From assembly GCA_934540955.1 (NCBI GenBank), contig CAKTCY010000017.1, positions 1 through 35,460 on the forward strand: a DNA stretch of 35,460 bases. Reading direction: 5' to 3'. Below, one piece after another: positions 1 through 7,713 of the stretch. The stretch is from an uncultured Faecalibacterium sp. Lineage in GTDB: Bacteria; Bacillota; Clostridia; Oscillospirales; Ruminococcaceae. The notes beneath the pieces are model-generated. The model was not told the origin of the DNA and made no database searches. It saw only the letters and a list, made by a program, of their open reading frames with translations. The position numbers were made by a program, and so were the translations under genes. How positions within the stretch are numbered: the stretch's first letter is position 1; each line of letters opens with the position of its first letter.

Positions 1-77
1 CACCAAAGCTCCAGCTTCATTTCCCCGCGCACACCGTGGGTGGTAACAACTTTTCCGGCTTCCAGATATTGCTGCAT
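1..77 (-). CDS. rimM: Ribosome maturation factor RimM (N-terminal 25 residues, cut by window edge)
   Basis: The reverse strand reads MQQYLEAGKVVTTHGVRGEM and continues KLELW to the window edge. The GKVVTTHGVRGE segment is the conserved beginning of RimM, which assists 30S subunit maturation by binding S19. An AGGAG Shine-Dalgarno lies 7 bases before the ATG at 77-75. It is the last visible gene of the ylxM-ffh-rpsP-KH-rimM series, the usual Firmicute order, with trmD and rplS expected beyond the edge. A terminator after the KH gene and an inverted-repeat element separate it from the genes upstream, so it may have its own transcript. Only the start is seen; identification rests on this motif and the context. 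Confidence 0.85.
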   Translation of the reverse strand, partial: MQQYLEAGKVVTTHGVRGEMKLELW

Positions 78-93
78 CGTTTTCTCCTGTAAG

Positions 94-217
94 AACCCTC
101 TCAGTCAATGCCTGCGGCATTGCCAGCTCCCCCGAGGGGGGAGCTTTTTGACGAAGAGGTGGTGTATTGCTTGTTTTTCCAGAACGCTCCTGTGTACAGT
201 CTGCGCCTGAGAGGGTT
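94..217. repeat. 124-base MITE-like element in the rimM leader
   Basis: Perfect 11-base terminal inverted repeats AACCCTCTCAG (94-104) and CTGAGAGGGTT (207-217) bound the element. Inside are a hairpin CAATGCC-TGC-GGCATTG (107-123) and a GC-rich hairpin AGCTCCCCC-GA-GGGGGGAGCT followed by T's on the plus strand (about 127-151). No ORF is convincing. It lies between the KH-gene terminator and the rimM Shine-Dalgarno, so it forms most of the rimM 5' leader if transcription starts upstream. It is non-autonomous if mobile; no transposase is in the window. Confidence 0.6.
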
Positions 218-225
218 TTCTATAA

Positions 226-261
226 CCAAAAAGGCCCCTTGCCGCAAGGGCAAAGGGCCTG
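226..261 (-). terminator. Intrinsic terminator after the KH gene
   Basis: On the minus strand AGGCCC-TTTGCC pairs with GGCAAGGGGCCT around a short loop and is followed by TTTTT (232-228). It starts 9 bases after the KH gene stop codon and separates that gene from rimM. Confidence 0.75.
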
Positions 262-269
262 TAGGGTGC

Positions 270-503
270 TCAGTCGATCTCAACAAGGACCTTTTCATCG
301 ACCCGCACAGCAGCCGCGCGCATCACCACACGAATGGCTTTTGCGATCCGGCCCTGCTTGCCGATGACACGGCCCATATCTCCCTCTGCCACGCTCAGGT
401 GGTAGACGATGGTGCCGTCCTCGCGGGGCTCGTCCACCGTGACCTTGACGGCGTCCTTGTCCTCCACGAGACCGCGGGCAACTGCCAGCAACAGCTCCTG
501 CAT
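270..503 (-). CDS. khpA: KH-domain RNA-binding protein (YlqC/KhpA type)
   Basis: This is a 77-residue single KH domain. The motif GRVIGKQGRIAKAIR (about residues 44-58) carries the GXXG loop that grips single-stranded RNA. Length and content match the YlqC/KhpA family found between rpsP and rimM in Firmicutes; in pneumococcus and Clostridioides KhpA works with KhpB/Jag in post-transcriptional and cell-envelope control. The ATG at 503 has a GGGAGG Shine-Dalgarno. It follows rpsP by 17 bases and is the last gene before a terminator. Family assignment is firm; the RNA targets here are unknown. Confidence 0.92.
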   Translation of the reverse strand: MQELLLAVARGLVEDKDAVKVTVDEPREDGTIVYHLSVAEGDMGRVIGKQGRIAKAIRVVMRAAAVRVDEKVLVEID

Positions 504-520
504 GAGTCAGCCCTCCCTAC

Positions 521-763
521 TTACAGAATGTTGGACTTCTTCAGCAGGACACGAACGGTATCAGTGGGCTGAGCGCCGTTAGCGATCCACTGCTTTGCCT
601 TCTCGGCATCGATCTTCACCTCAGAGGGCTCCTTGTTGGGATCGTAAGTGCCGATCTCCTCGATGAAGCGGCCATCGCGGGGGAAGCGGCTGTCAGCAAC
701 GACAACACGGTAGAAGGGAGCCTTCTTGGCGCCAACGCGGCGCAGACGAATCTTAACTGCCAT
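521..763 (-). CDS. rpsP: 30S ribosomal protein S16
   Basis: The 80-residue product begins [19 protein letters not shown] and contains the S16 signature with [23 protein letters not shown]16 binds 16S rRNA in the 5'/central domain during 30S assembly. Length is typical. A TTGGAGGATAT Shine-Dalgarno region precedes the ATG. The 69-base gap to ffh contains a small GC hairpin (ACAACCCCG/CGGGGTTTGT, about 806-825), perhaps a weak attenuator between the SRP genes and the ribosomal gene. Confidence 0.98.
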   Translation of the reverse strand: MAVKIRLRRVGAKKAPFYRVVVADSRFPRDGRFIEEIGTYDPNKEPSEVKIDAEKAKQWIANGAQPTDTVRVLLKKSNIL

Positions 764-832
764 AATAGATATCCTCCAAAAATTGTTGTATTTGATATAT
801 GTTACAAACCCCGCCGGGGTTGTATACCGTTG

Positions 833-2188
833 TTATTTCAGTCCGCGGAAGGCGTTGGGGTTGCCCATCATGCCGCCCAGACGGCGGGCAAAGCCCTTGG
901 GGCTCTTCTTGAACTGCTTCATCATCTTCTGCATCATCTCGTACTGCTTGAGCAGCTTGTTCACGTCCTCTACGCGGGTACCGCTGCCTGCGGCAATGCG
1001 GCGCTTGCGCTTAGGGTTGATGATGGAAGGCTTTTCCCGCTCCTCTTTGGTCATGGAATAGATCATGGCCTCGATGCGGTCAAAGGCTTTTTCGTCGATC
1101 TGGCTGGCATCGATGCCGGAAGCACCGGGCAGCATACTCAGCATCGCGCCTGCACCGCCCATCTTGCGGATCTGGGCGAACTGCTCCAGCATATCGTTCA
1201 TATCGAACTTGTTTTCCATCAGCCGCTTGGCGGTCTCCTCGGCGGCCTTTTCGTCGGCGGCATCCTGTGCGCGCTCGATCAGGCTGAGCACATCGCCCAT
1301 GCCAAGGATGCGGCTTGCCATACGGTCCGGGTGGAACACATCCAGATCATCCAGCTTTTCGCCGGTGCCCTGGAACTTGATGGGCTTGCCGGTAACGGCC
1401 AGCACGGAAAGCGCTGCGCCGCCGCGGGTATCGCCGTCGGTCTTGGTGAGGATGATGCCATCCACGCCCACCGTCTCGTTGAAGGTCTTGGCCACGTTGA
1501 CGGCATCCTGACCGGCCATGGCGTCCACCACCAGCAGCGTCTCGTCCACGGGAACGGCGGCCTTGATGTCCACCAGCTCCTGCATCAGCACTTCGTCGAT
1601 CTGCAAGCGGCCTGCCGTATCCAGAATGACGATGTCGTTGCCGTAGTCCTTAGCGTGCGCCAGCGCCTTGCGGGCGATCTCCGGCGGCTTTGCGCCGGGC
1701 AGGGTGAACACCGGTGCACCGGCCTGTTTGCCCACCACCTGCAGCTGGTCAATAGCCGCAGGGCGGTAGATATCGCAGGCCACCAGCATGGGGCGGCGGC
1801 CCTGCTTGATGTAGAACTTGGCAAGTTTTGCCGCGTGGGTGGTTTTACCGTTGCCCTGCAGGCCGCAGAGCATGATGACCGTCTGGCCCTTGTTCTTGAT
1901 GTTCAGGCGGGCGGCCTCGGTGCCGCCCATGAGGGCTACCAGCTCCTCATTGACGATCTTGACCACCTGCTGGGCGGGGGTCAGGCTCTCCATGACCTCC
2001 TGACCCATGGCGCGCTCGGATACCTTTGCGCAGAAGTCCTTGGCAACCTTGTAGTTGACATCGGCCTCCAGCAAAGCCATCCGCACCTCGCGCATGGCGG
2101 CCTTGATATCTGCCTCGGTCAGCTTGCCGTGACCGCGCAGCTTTTTGAATACACCGGCAAGGCGGTCGGTCAGGGATTCAAATGCCAT
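833..2188 (-). CDS. ffh: Signal recognition particle protein Ffh (SRP54)
   Basis: This 451-residue GTPase of the SRP binds signal peptides of nascent membrane and secreted proteins and docks with FtsY. It has an N-terminal helical bundle from MAFESLTDRL, a P-loop GLQGNGKTTHAAK (about residues 108-120), the G3 motif DTAGR, and TKTDGD where TKLDGD is usual. The C-terminal methionine-rich M domain includes MLSMLPG and a basic RNA-binding segment KRKRRIAAGSG corresponding to the SRP-RNA binding SRRxRIAxGSG motif. Length is normal. It follows ylxM by 26 bases and has a plausible Shine-Dalgarno (AAAGGAG). Co-transcription from the promoter at 2668-2696 is likely. Confidence 0.98.
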   Translation of the reverse strand: MAFESLTDRLAGVFKKLRGHGKLTEADIKAAMREVRMALLEADVNYKVAKDFCAKVSERAMGQEVMESLTPAQQVVKIVNEELVALMGGTEAARLNIKNKGQTVIMLCGLQGNGKTTHAAKLAKFYIKQGRRPMLVACDIYRPAAIDQLQVVGKQAGAPVFTLPGAKPPEIARKALAHAKDYGNDIVILDTAGRLQIDEVLMQELVDIKAAVPVDETLLVVDAMAGQDAVNVAKTFNETVGVDGIILTKTDGDTRGGAALSVLAVTGKPIKFQGTGEKLDDLDVFHPDRMASRILGMGDVLSLIERAQDAADEKAAEETAKRLMENKFDMNDMLEQFAQIRKMGGAGAMLSMLPGASGIDASQIDEKAFDRIEAMIYSMTKEEREKPSIINPKRKRRIAAGSGTRVEDVNKLLKQYEMMQKMMKQFKKSPKGFARRLGGMMGNPNAFRGLK

Positions 2189-2214
2189 TGTGCGGTGCTC
2201 CTTTCAAAATTCGA

Positions 2215-2598
2215 TCAGCTTTCGTTTGCTTCATCCATTGAGCGGATGATCTCCAGCATTTTTGTCAGTGTTTCCACATACTCCGTGGTGGTGATATTGG
2301 CGCGGGGGCCGGTGCACTCGAACCGGGTGTCGATGACCAGCTGTTCCAGCTGCTCCAGCTTCTGCTGTACCCGCCGGTAGCGGGCTGCAAAGCCTACCTT
2401 TTCTTCCAGCTCCTTCAGGGTGGTCTCGCCGTGCTTGATGGCGTCCCGTGCGCCCTGCCGGGTGATGCCGAAGTTCTCGCCGATCTCGCTCAGCGAAAGA
2501 TCATCGTTGTAATACTGGCGCAGCATCTCGCGCTGCTTCTGGGTAAGCACCTCGCCATAAAAATCCAGCAGATACCCCATTTCCAGATCCTTTGCCAT
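2215..2598 (-). CDS. ylxM: YlxM/p13-like helix-turn-helix protein (UPF0122)
   Basis: This 127-residue protein has a sigma-70 region-4-like helix-turn-helix: LLDFYGEVLTQKQREMLRQY followed by DLSLSEIGENFGITRQGARDAIKHGE. This is the YlxM/UPF0122 family, encoded immediately before ffh in Firmicutes and implicated in SRP function. The C-terminal half is helical and charged. It is the first gene of the operon, with a consensus promoter 70 bases upstream. The Shine-Dalgarno is weak (GGGGGT about 9 bases before the ATG). Confidence 0.93.
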   Translation of the reverse strand: MAKDLEMGYLLDFYGEVLTQKQREMLRQYYNDDLSLSEIGENFGITRQGARDAIKHGETTLKELEEKVGFAARYRRVQQKLEQLEQLVIDTRFECTGPRANITTTEYVETLTKMLEIIRSMDEANES

Positions 2599-2667
2599 TG
2601 CTGTTGACCCCCGGTGCTCTGCTGTCTGTACTTGCTATGTTGTAAAGTTTTTTTGCTTTACGGATGG

Positions 2668-2696
2668 AGTATACCAGAACCCCTGCCCCTTGTCAA
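2668..2696 (-). promoter_or_regulatory. Consensus sigma-A promoter of the ylxM-ffh-rpsP operon
   Basis: On the minus strand TTGACA (2696-2691), a 17-base spacer and TATACT (2673-2668) lie 70 bases before ylxM. The leader then contains a small hairpin GTAAAG/CTTTAC around an A7 loop (2643-2662). A near-perfect promoter fits a highly expressed SRP/ribosome operon. Confidence 0.85.
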
Positions 2697-2759
2697 GGGG
2701 ATTTTGGAGTTTTTTCTGAAATATCTGCCCAAAATTCGCTGTTTTTGCCAAAAGGCATC

Positions 2760-2789
2760 TTGACGCAGCCGGGGGCTTTGCGTTAGGAT
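2760..2789 (+). promoter_or_regulatory. Predicted promoter of the CysK-like/MATE pair
   Basis: TTGACG (2760-2765), an 18-base spacer and TAGGAT (2784-2789, within TAGGATAAT) lie 35 bases before the GTG start of the CysK-like gene. This is a moderate match to sigma-A. Confidence 0.55.
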
Positions 2790-2824
2790 AATAGTGTTGT
2801 ATCCCAAGAGAAAGGAGTGCCCTT

Positions 2825-3736
2825 GTGCCGATCTACTCTAATTTTTACCAGACCCTTACCACCGCCTGTCCCATTGTGGAGCTGCGGGGCTACGCCGCCG
2901 CCTGCGGGCTGAAGGGGCATCTGTACGCGTATCTGGATTTTTACGGCCCCACCGGTACCGCCCGGGACGGCCTTGCCGAGGGGATGCTGGCCCTTGCCAT
3001 TGAAAAAAAGCAGCTTGCCCCGGGACAGCCCATCATCGAAGCGGCCTCCGGCCCCTTTGCCACCGCCCTGACGCTGGCCAGCCTGACCGCCGGGCATCCC
3101 ATCGTGCTGGTGATGCCGGAGGATGCCCCTGCCCTGCGGCAGGAGTACCTGCTGCGGCTGGGTGCACAGATCCGGCACAGCCCCGCCCGCAGCGGTCTGG
3201 CCGGGGCGCGGGCGCTGGCGGCGCAGACCGCTGCCGCGAACGGCTGGTACTATATGAACTGGCTGGCCAACGACGACAACCCGGAGTATCACCGCCGGGT
3301 CACCGGCCCTGCCATTGTGCAAAGCATTGCCCGGCAGAACCAGAGCCTTGTGGACGCCATTACCATCGGGGTGGGCAGCGCCGGCACGGTGACCGGCGTG
3401 GGCGAGACCATCAAGGCATGGACGAACGATGTGCGCATCGTGGCGGTAGAGCCGTACGAAAATCAGGTGCTGGGCGGCGGACTTACCGGCCCGCACGGCA
3501 TCCCGGATATCGGCTACGGCATCGTGCCGGAAAACTACAACAGCTATGTGGTGGATAACGTTTCCGCTGTGGCCAGCCGGGACGCCCAGCGGGCAGCCCA
3601 GCAGGTGCTGCGCACCGATGCCATCCCTGCTTCGGTCAGCGCCGGTGCTGCCCTGCACGCCGCCGCCCAGCTGCTGGCCAACTGCAACAGCCGCGCCGCG
3701 CTGGCCATTTTCAGCGGACGCGCCAGCATCGTGTAA
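2825..3736 (+). CDS. Cysteine-synthase-like fold-type II protein lacking the PLP lysine
   Basis: The 303-residue protein follows the CysK/CysM plan from end to end: PIVEL near residue 17, a GVGSAGTVTGVG phosphate loop, VEPYENQVLGGG, and GPHGIPDIGYGIVPENY corresponding to the HKIQGIGAGFIP segment. Two key sites differ. The cofactor motif PTGS-[VI]-K-D-R reads PTGTARDG, so the Schiff-base lysine is Arg47. The substrate loop TSGNTG reads SGPFAT (75-80). It therefore probably does not carry out normal O-acetylserine sulfhydrylation; a regulatory, scaffold or altered-cofactor role is inference. The start is GTG at 2825, set by AAGGAG 7 bases upstream. The MATE gene follows by 38 bases, so the two may be co-transcribed. 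Confidence 0.85.
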   Translation: MPIYSNFYQTLTTACPIVELRGYAAACGLKGHLYAYLDFYGPTGTARDGLAEGMLALAIEKKQLAPGQPIIEAASGPFATALTLASLTAGHPIVLVMPEDAPALRQEYLLRLGAQIRHSPARSGLAGARALAAQTAAANGWYYMNWLANDDNPEYHRRVTGPAIVQSIARQNQSLVDAITIGVGSAGTVTGVGETIKAWTNDVRIVAVEPYENQVLGGGLTGPHGIPDIGYGIVPENYNSYVVDNVSAVASRDAQRAAQQVLRTDAIPASVSAGAALHAAAQLLANCNSRAALAIFSGRASIV

Positions 3737-3774
3737 GCGGCTGCTTTTATAAATAGGAAAGAAGGACGTTTTTC

Positions 3775-5103
3775 ATGACCAAGGACATGACCAGCGGTGC
3801 CATTACGCCGCTGCTGATCAAATTTACCATTCCGCTGGTGCTGGGCAACCTGTTCCAGCTTACCTACAACGCCGCCGACAGCATCATCGTGGGCAAGTTT
3901 GTGGGTGAGGACGCACTGGCTGCCGTGGGCACCTCGAACCCGCTGATGACCCTTGCCATCCTGTTCATCAACGGAATGTGTCTGGGCGCGGGCATTCTGG
4001 TCAGCACCGCCTTTGGCGCAGGAGACACCAAGCTGGTGGAGCGGCAGGTCTCCACCACCGCCATTGCGGGCACCGTGTTCTCCCTGACCTTTTCTGCCCT
4101 GTGCGTGCTGCTGGCAGACCCGCTGCTGCGGCTGCTGCAGGTGCCCACCGCCATTCTGCCCATTGCGGTGAACTACCTGCGCATCGTGTTTGCGGGGCTG
4201 ATCTTCACCTTCTTCTATAATTTCCTTGCTGCCACCATGCGTGCGCTGGGCGACAGCAAGAGTGCGCTGTATTTTTTGATGATCAGCGCCGTGCTGAACA
4301 TTGGCGGCGACCTGTTTTTTGTGGAGGCTCTGGGCTGGGGCAGCGAGGGCTGCGCCCTTTCCACTGTGCTCAGCGAGGCCGCCTGCTGTCTGCTGTGCGT
4401 GGTATACATCCGCTACAAGGTGCCGATCCTGCAGCTGGGCAGACGGTGGCTGGTATATGACGGCAAGCTGCTGCGCAAGACCGTAAGCTACGGCTGGGCC
4501 AGTGCCATGCAGCAGGCCACGGTGCAGCTGGGCAAAATTGCAGTACAGGCCATCGTGAACACCATGGGCGTCAACGCCATGGCAGCCTTTACCGCCGCCT
4601 CCCGCATCGATGACTTTGCCTACACCCCGCAGCAGAACATCGGCCACGCCATGACTACTCTGATGGCACAGAACCGTGGCGCGGGCAAGACCGACCGGGT
4701 GCGGCAGGGCTACCACTGCGGTATGCGCATCGAATTCGCCTATGCGCTGCTGCTTACCGGTGTCTGCCTGCTGTTTGCCGAGCCCATCATCCGGCTGTTT
4801 GCCGCCGACCCGGCCGTAGTGGATCTTGGTGTGCGGTTTTTGCGCACCATCTCGCTGTTCTACCTGATGCCCGCCGCCACCAACGGCATTCAGGGCTTTT
4901 TCCGGGGCATGGGCGATTTGAAGGTCACCCTGAACAGCAGTATGCTGAACATGGGCGGGCGGGTAGCTGCCGCCGCGCTATTTGTTCTGGTGTTGAAGAT
5001 GGATATTGAGGCGCTGCCCTTCAGCTACGCGGTGGGCTGGCTGTTGATGCTGCTGTACGAGCTGCCCCTTCTGGTGCGTTTTCTGCGCAGCAGCGAGATG
5101 TGA
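3775..5103 (+). CDS. MATE-family multidrug/toxin efflux transporter
   Basis: The 442-residue integral membrane protein is of the MATE (NorM/DinF-like) family, which exports cationic or organic compounds in exchange for H+ or Na+. About 12 hydrophobic segments are visible. The N-terminal half begins with LIKFTIPLVLGNLFQLTYNA, then ADSIIVGKFVGEDALAAVG, the characteristic first-helix region. The second half repeats it with SYGWASAMQQATVQLGK and ends with RVAAAALFVLVL. Length is typical. GAAGGA precedes the ATG. Downstream is the hairpin terminator that forms part of repeat copy A. Substrate cannot be told from sequence. Confidence 0.93.
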   Translation: MTKDMTSGAITPLLIKFTIPLVLGNLFQLTYNAADSIIVGKFVGEDALAAVGTSNPLMTLAILFINGMCLGAGILVSTAFGAGDTKLVERQVSTTAIAGTVFSLTFSALCVLLADPLLRLLQVPTAILPIAVNYLRIVFAGLIFTFFYNFLAATMRALGDSKSALYFLMISAVLNIGGDLFFVEALGWGSEGCALSTVLSEAACCLLCVVYIRYKVPILQLGRRWLVYDGKLLRKTVSYGWASAMQQATVQLGKIAVQAIVNTMGVNAMAAFTAASRIDDFAYTPQQNIGHAMTTLMAQNRGAGKTDRVRQGYHCGMRIEFAYALLLTGVCLLFAEPIIRLFAADPAVVDLGVRFLRTISLFYLMPAATNGIQGFFRGMGDLKVTLNSSMLNMGGRVAAAALFVLVLKMDIEALPFSYAVGWLLMLLYELPLLVRFLRSSEM

Positions 5104-5108
5104 CGCCA

Positions 5109-5280
5109 GACGATTTTTAAATGCGCTCCGCGTTGCTCTGCGCATAAGCTAATGTAAAAATTATTTCTTATTTCGGGGTTCAGAAAAGTCTGCGGACTTT
5201 TCTGAACCCCTTTTTCACAGGCAGGGGCGTGGAGGGCAGCATCTTCTTTTTTTGTAAAAATGCGTTTGTCGCGCTCCACA
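5109..5280 (+). repeat. Dispersed palindromic element, copy A (left end only)
   Basis: Starts GACGATTTTTAAATGCGCTC and shares the outer end GCGCTCCGCGTTGCTCTGCGCATAA with copy B at 13878. Then come an AT-rich segment, the modular hairpin GGGGTTCAGAAAAGTC/GACTTTTCTGAACCCC, and a TGCGTTTGTCGCG...ACAGACGCA motif (about 5260-5285) related to one in copy C. No matching right end is visible. It fills the gap between the convergent MATE and upp genes. Confidence 0.65.
5175..5215 (+). terminator. Terminator after the MATE gene (inside repeat copy A)
   Basis: A perfect 16-base stem, GGGGTTCAGAAAAGTC with its complement around a TGCG loop, is followed by TTTTT. It serves the MATE gene on the plus strand. 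Confidence 0.85.
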
Positions 5281-5284
5281 GACG

Positions 5285-5320
5285 CAAAAACCGCCGTCTC
5301 CGGGCGGGAGGCGGCGGCGA
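5285..5320 (-). terminator. Terminator after upp
   Basis: On the minus strand CCGCCGCCTCCCG...GGAGACGGCGG is followed by TTTTT (5290-5286), 19 bases beyond the upp stop codon. It stands tail to tail with the MATE terminator. Confidence 0.75.
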
Positions 5321-5338
5321 AAAAGCTTTATGCTGTTT

Positions 5339-5965
5339 TTACTTGGTGCCGTAGATACGGTCGCCGGCATCGCCCAGACCGGGTACGATGTAGCCGTTCT
5401 CGTTCAGGCAGTCGTCCTGTGCGCCCAGATAGATGTCCACATCGGGGTGTGCCTCGTGCAGAGCCTTGATGCCCTCCGGTGCGCCCAGCAGACCGATGAA
5501 CTTGATGCGCTTTGCGCCGTGCTTCTTGATCTGGGTGATGGCGTCGATGGCGCTGCCGCCGGTAGCCAGCATGGGATCCAGCACCAGAACGTCACGCTCG
5601 GCGATATCCTGCGGCAGCTTGCAGAAGTACTCCACGGGCTGCAGGGTCTTTTCGTCGCGGTACAGGCCGATGAAGCCGACCTTGGCGGCGGGCAGCAGGG
5701 TCAGCATACCGTCCAGCATACCCATACCAGCGCGCAGGATGGGCACCAGCGCCAGCTTGCGGCCTGCCAGCACCTTGGTCCTTGCCATGGTGATAGGGGT
5801 CTCGATCTCCACCTCTTCCAGCGGCAGATCGCGGGTAGCCTCGTAGCACAGCAGAGTTGCGATCTCGCCAACGAGGTCACGGAACTCCTTGGTGCCGGTC
5901 TGTTTGTTGCGCAGCAGGCTGATCTTGTGCTGCAGCAGCGGATGTTCAACGATCATCGGGGTCAT
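5339..5965 (-). CDS. upp: Uracil phosphoribosyltransferase
   Basis: This 208-residue enzyme makes UMP from uracil and PRPP (pyrimidine salvage). Diagnostic features are [14 protein letters not shown], the PRPP-binding loop [13 protein letters not shown] (about 130-142) and the C-terminal uracil-binding [18 protein letters not shown]. Length is standard. A GGAG Shine-Dalgarno sits about 10 bases upstream; an internal ATG three codons on (MIVEHPL) is the alternative start. It follows rpiB but is separated from it by a large perfect palindrome, so it may have its own promoter. Confidence 0.97.
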   Translation of the reverse strand: MTPMIVEHPLLQHKISLLRNKQTGTKEFRDLVGEIATLLCYEATRDLPLEEVEIETPITMARTKVLAGRKLALVPILRAGMGMLDGMLTLLPAAKVGFIGLYRDEKTLQPVEYFCKLPQDIAERDVLVLDPMLATGGSAIDAITQIKKHGAKRIKFIGLLGAPEGIKALHEAHPDVDIYLGAQDDCLNENGYIVPGLGDAGDRIYGTK

Positions 5966-5988
5966 AAAAACACGCTCCTTAATTTATA

Positions 5989-6000
5989 TAGAACATTCTA
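5989..6000. promoter_or_regulatory. 12-base perfect palindrome before upp
   Basis: TAGAACATTCTA is a perfect palindrome 24 bases upstream of the upp start, next to an AT-rich stretch TATATAAATT that could contain a -10 element. It is a candidate operator; no regulator is identified. Confidence 0.35.
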
Positions 6001-6019
6001 TCGGGTACTGAAAGGATTT

Positions 6020-6058
6020 TTTCACAGAGAAGCTTGCAGTGCAAGCTTCTCTGTGAAA
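6020..6058. repeat. 19-base-arm perfect hairpin between rpiB and upp
   Basis: TTTCACAGAGAAGCTTGCA (6020-6038) is followed after one base by its exact complement (6040-6058). It lacks a proper T run on either strand (minus-strand continuation is AAAAATCC), so it is a poor classical terminator. It may be an RNA stabiliser or processing site, or a weak terminator. Confidence 0.7.
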
Positions 6059-6072
6059 TCACAAAATTTCAA

Positions 6073-6519
6073 TCAGCGGTTTTCCAGTGCGGTCAGCTTG
6101 TCGATGCGGCGCTGATGACGGCCGCCCTCGAACTGGGTGTTCAGGAAAATGTCCACCAGCTGGCAGGCAAGGCCTGCGCCCACTACGCGGCCGCCCATGC
6201 ACAGGGCGTTGGCGTCGTTGTGGCGGCGGGTATACTCGCAGCTGAAGCTGTCGGAGCAGCAGCAGGCGCGGATGCCCTTGATCTTGTTGGCTGCCATGCT
6301 GATGCCCACACCGGTGCCGCAGAACAGCAGTGCCTTCTCGCACTGGCCGCTCACCACTGCGTCACAGGCGGGCACAGCCATATCGGGATAGTCCACGCTG
6401 TCGGTACTGTGGGTGCCAAAGTCGATATACTCCAGACCAAGCTCCTCCAGATGTGCCTTGACAGCCTCTTTCAGTTCAAATCCGCCGTGGTCGGCGGCAA
6501 GTGCGATGGGTTTTGCCAT
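6073..6519 (-). CDS. rpiB: Ribose-5-phosphate isomerase B
   Basis: This 148-residue RpiB/LacA-type sugar-phosphate isomerase interconverts ribose-5-P and ribulose-5-P in the pentose phosphate pathway. Visible motifs are the start IALAADHGGFELK with Asp10 and His11, the active-site cysteine in FCGTGVGISMAANK (Cys67), and YTRRHNDANALCMGGR with the phosphate-binding residues. Length is typical. The upstream gene tsaB ends 41 bases before it. Confidence 0.96.
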   Translation of the reverse strand: MAKPIALAADHGGFELKEAVKAHLEELGLEYIDFGTHSTDSVDYPDMAVPACDAVVSGQCEKALLFCGTGVGISMAANKIKGIRACCCSDSFSCEYTRRHNDANALCMGGRVVGAGLACQLVDIFLNTQFEGGRHQRRIDKLTALENR

Positions 6520-6560
6520 GGAAAAACGTCCTTTCCCTGTGAGTGGTCACAGTTCCGCTT

Positions 6561-7271
6561 TTATTGTTTGTTTGCTGCGGCTTCGGCAGCCAGACGCTCC
6601 GCCCGCTCCCGTTCCGCCTGACTGAGACGGTGGTAGTCCGGCAGCAGCGCCTCCGGCAGCACAGCCTGCCCGGCTGCGGCCATCTGCTTTGCCACAAGTG
6701 CTACGGCAGCGGCACGGCCGCCCCGCAGCGCCGGGGATATTTGCAGCACGCCCGGCACATTGCTGTATTTATTATAGCACAGACCCGCGCCATCACCAAC
6801 AAAAAACAGAGGCTTTTTGCAATTTTCTACAAAATCAGCCAGATCTGTCACCGCCCGGGCGTCGTCGTCCAGCAGGCGGGCGTGAGTGGCAAGGTCAAAG
6901 GCTGCGCTGTACACCTGTGCGCGGCGGGCGTCCAGTGCGCAGAGCACCGTACCCTCGCCGGTGTGGGCAGCAGCCAGTGCTTCCAAGGTAGACACCGGGG
7001 CGCACAACGTCTCGCGCGGGAAGGCCAGACCCTTGACGGCGGCCAGCCCGATGCGCAGGCCGGTAAAGCTGCCCGGGCCTGCATTCACGGCGTACAGGTC
7101 GATATCCGCGCAGGTCAGCCCGCACATCTTTAAGCAGGTGTCGATCATGGGCATCAGCGTTTCGCTGTGGGTCATGCCGCCGTCCAGATACACCTCGTAC
7201 AGCAGGCGGTCGTCCTGCAGCAGGGCCACGCCGACGGTCTTGCCCGCCGTATCCACGGCCAGAATATTCAT
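6561..7271 (-). CDS. tsaB: tRNA t6A biosynthesis protein TsaB
   Basis: This 236-residue ASKHA-fold protein is a non-catalytic partner of TsaD and TsaE in threonylcarbamoyl-adenosine (t6A37) formation on ANN-decoding tRNAs. Typical segments are MNILAVDTAGKTVGVAL, THSETLMPMID, and the strongly conserved NAGPGSFTGLRIGLAAVKG. The C-terminal half is less conserved, as usual. Its start overlaps the tsaE stop by 4 bases (ATGA), indicating translational coupling. TsaD is not in the window. Confidence 0.95.
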   Translation of the reverse strand: MNILAVDTAGKTVGVALLQDDRLLYEVYLDGGMTHSETLMPMIDTCLKMCGLTCADIDLYAVNAGPGSFTGLRIGLAAVKGLAFPRETLCAPVSTLEALAAAHTGEGTVLCALDARRAQVYSAAFDLATHARLLDDDARAVTDLADFVENCKKPLFFVGDGAGLCYNKYSNVPGVLQISPALRGGRAAAVALVAKQMAAAGQAVLPEALLPDYHRLSQAERERAERLAAEAAANKQ

Positions 7272-7693
7272 ACCGTCACCCCCTCAATGGTGATCTTGCG
7301 GGTGGTATCGTCCAGACGTTCGATGTTCACCCGGATGGGGTTTTCCAGCGCCAGCAGGTCGGCAAAGTTTTCGCTCCACTCTGCCGCCACCACAGCGCCC
7401 TGATCCAGATAATCGTAGAAGCCCGCCGCACACAGATCGCTCTCGGTGGAGATGCGGTACAGGTCAAAGTGCGCCAGCGGGCGCGGGCCCCGGTAGTAGT
7501 TCACGATGGCAAAGGTGGGGCTGGACACCGGGTCGGTGCAGCCCAGACCCTCGGCAAGACCCTCGGTAAAGGCGGTCTTGCCCGCGCCCAGACCACCGGT
7601 AAAGGCAATCAGCGCCCCGGGAGCCAGCACAGCGGCCATCCGCTTGCCCAGCGCCACCGTCTCGGCGCGGGAATGGGTGATATATTCTGACAT
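7268..7693 (-). CDS. tsaE: tRNA t6A biosynthesis ATPase TsaE
   Basis: This 141-residue P-loop protein of the YjeE/TsaE family powers the TsaBDE complex. The Walker A motif is GGLGAGKTAF (about residues 33-42), followed by VSSPTFAIVNYY and the Walker-B-like AHFDLYRI. It is the first gene of the tsaE-tsaB pair. A promoter with a 17-base spacer overlaps the end region of the preceding gene. Length is normal. Confidence 0.96.
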   Translation of the reverse strand: MSEYITHSRAETVALGKRMAAVLAPGALIAFTGGLGAGKTAFTEGLAEGLGCTDPVSSPTFAIVNYYRGPRPLAHFDLYRISTESDLCAAGFYDYLDQGAVVAAEWSENFADLLALENPIRVNIERLDDTTRKITIEGVTV

Positions 7694-7713
7694 GAAGGTT
7701 ACCTCATCGTTTC

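Noticed and set aside
830..2380. 516-codon plus-strand ORF opposite ffh and ylxM
   Set aside because: It is antisense to two firmly identified genes, rich in His/Gln/Leu from reversed codons, and has no family resemblance.
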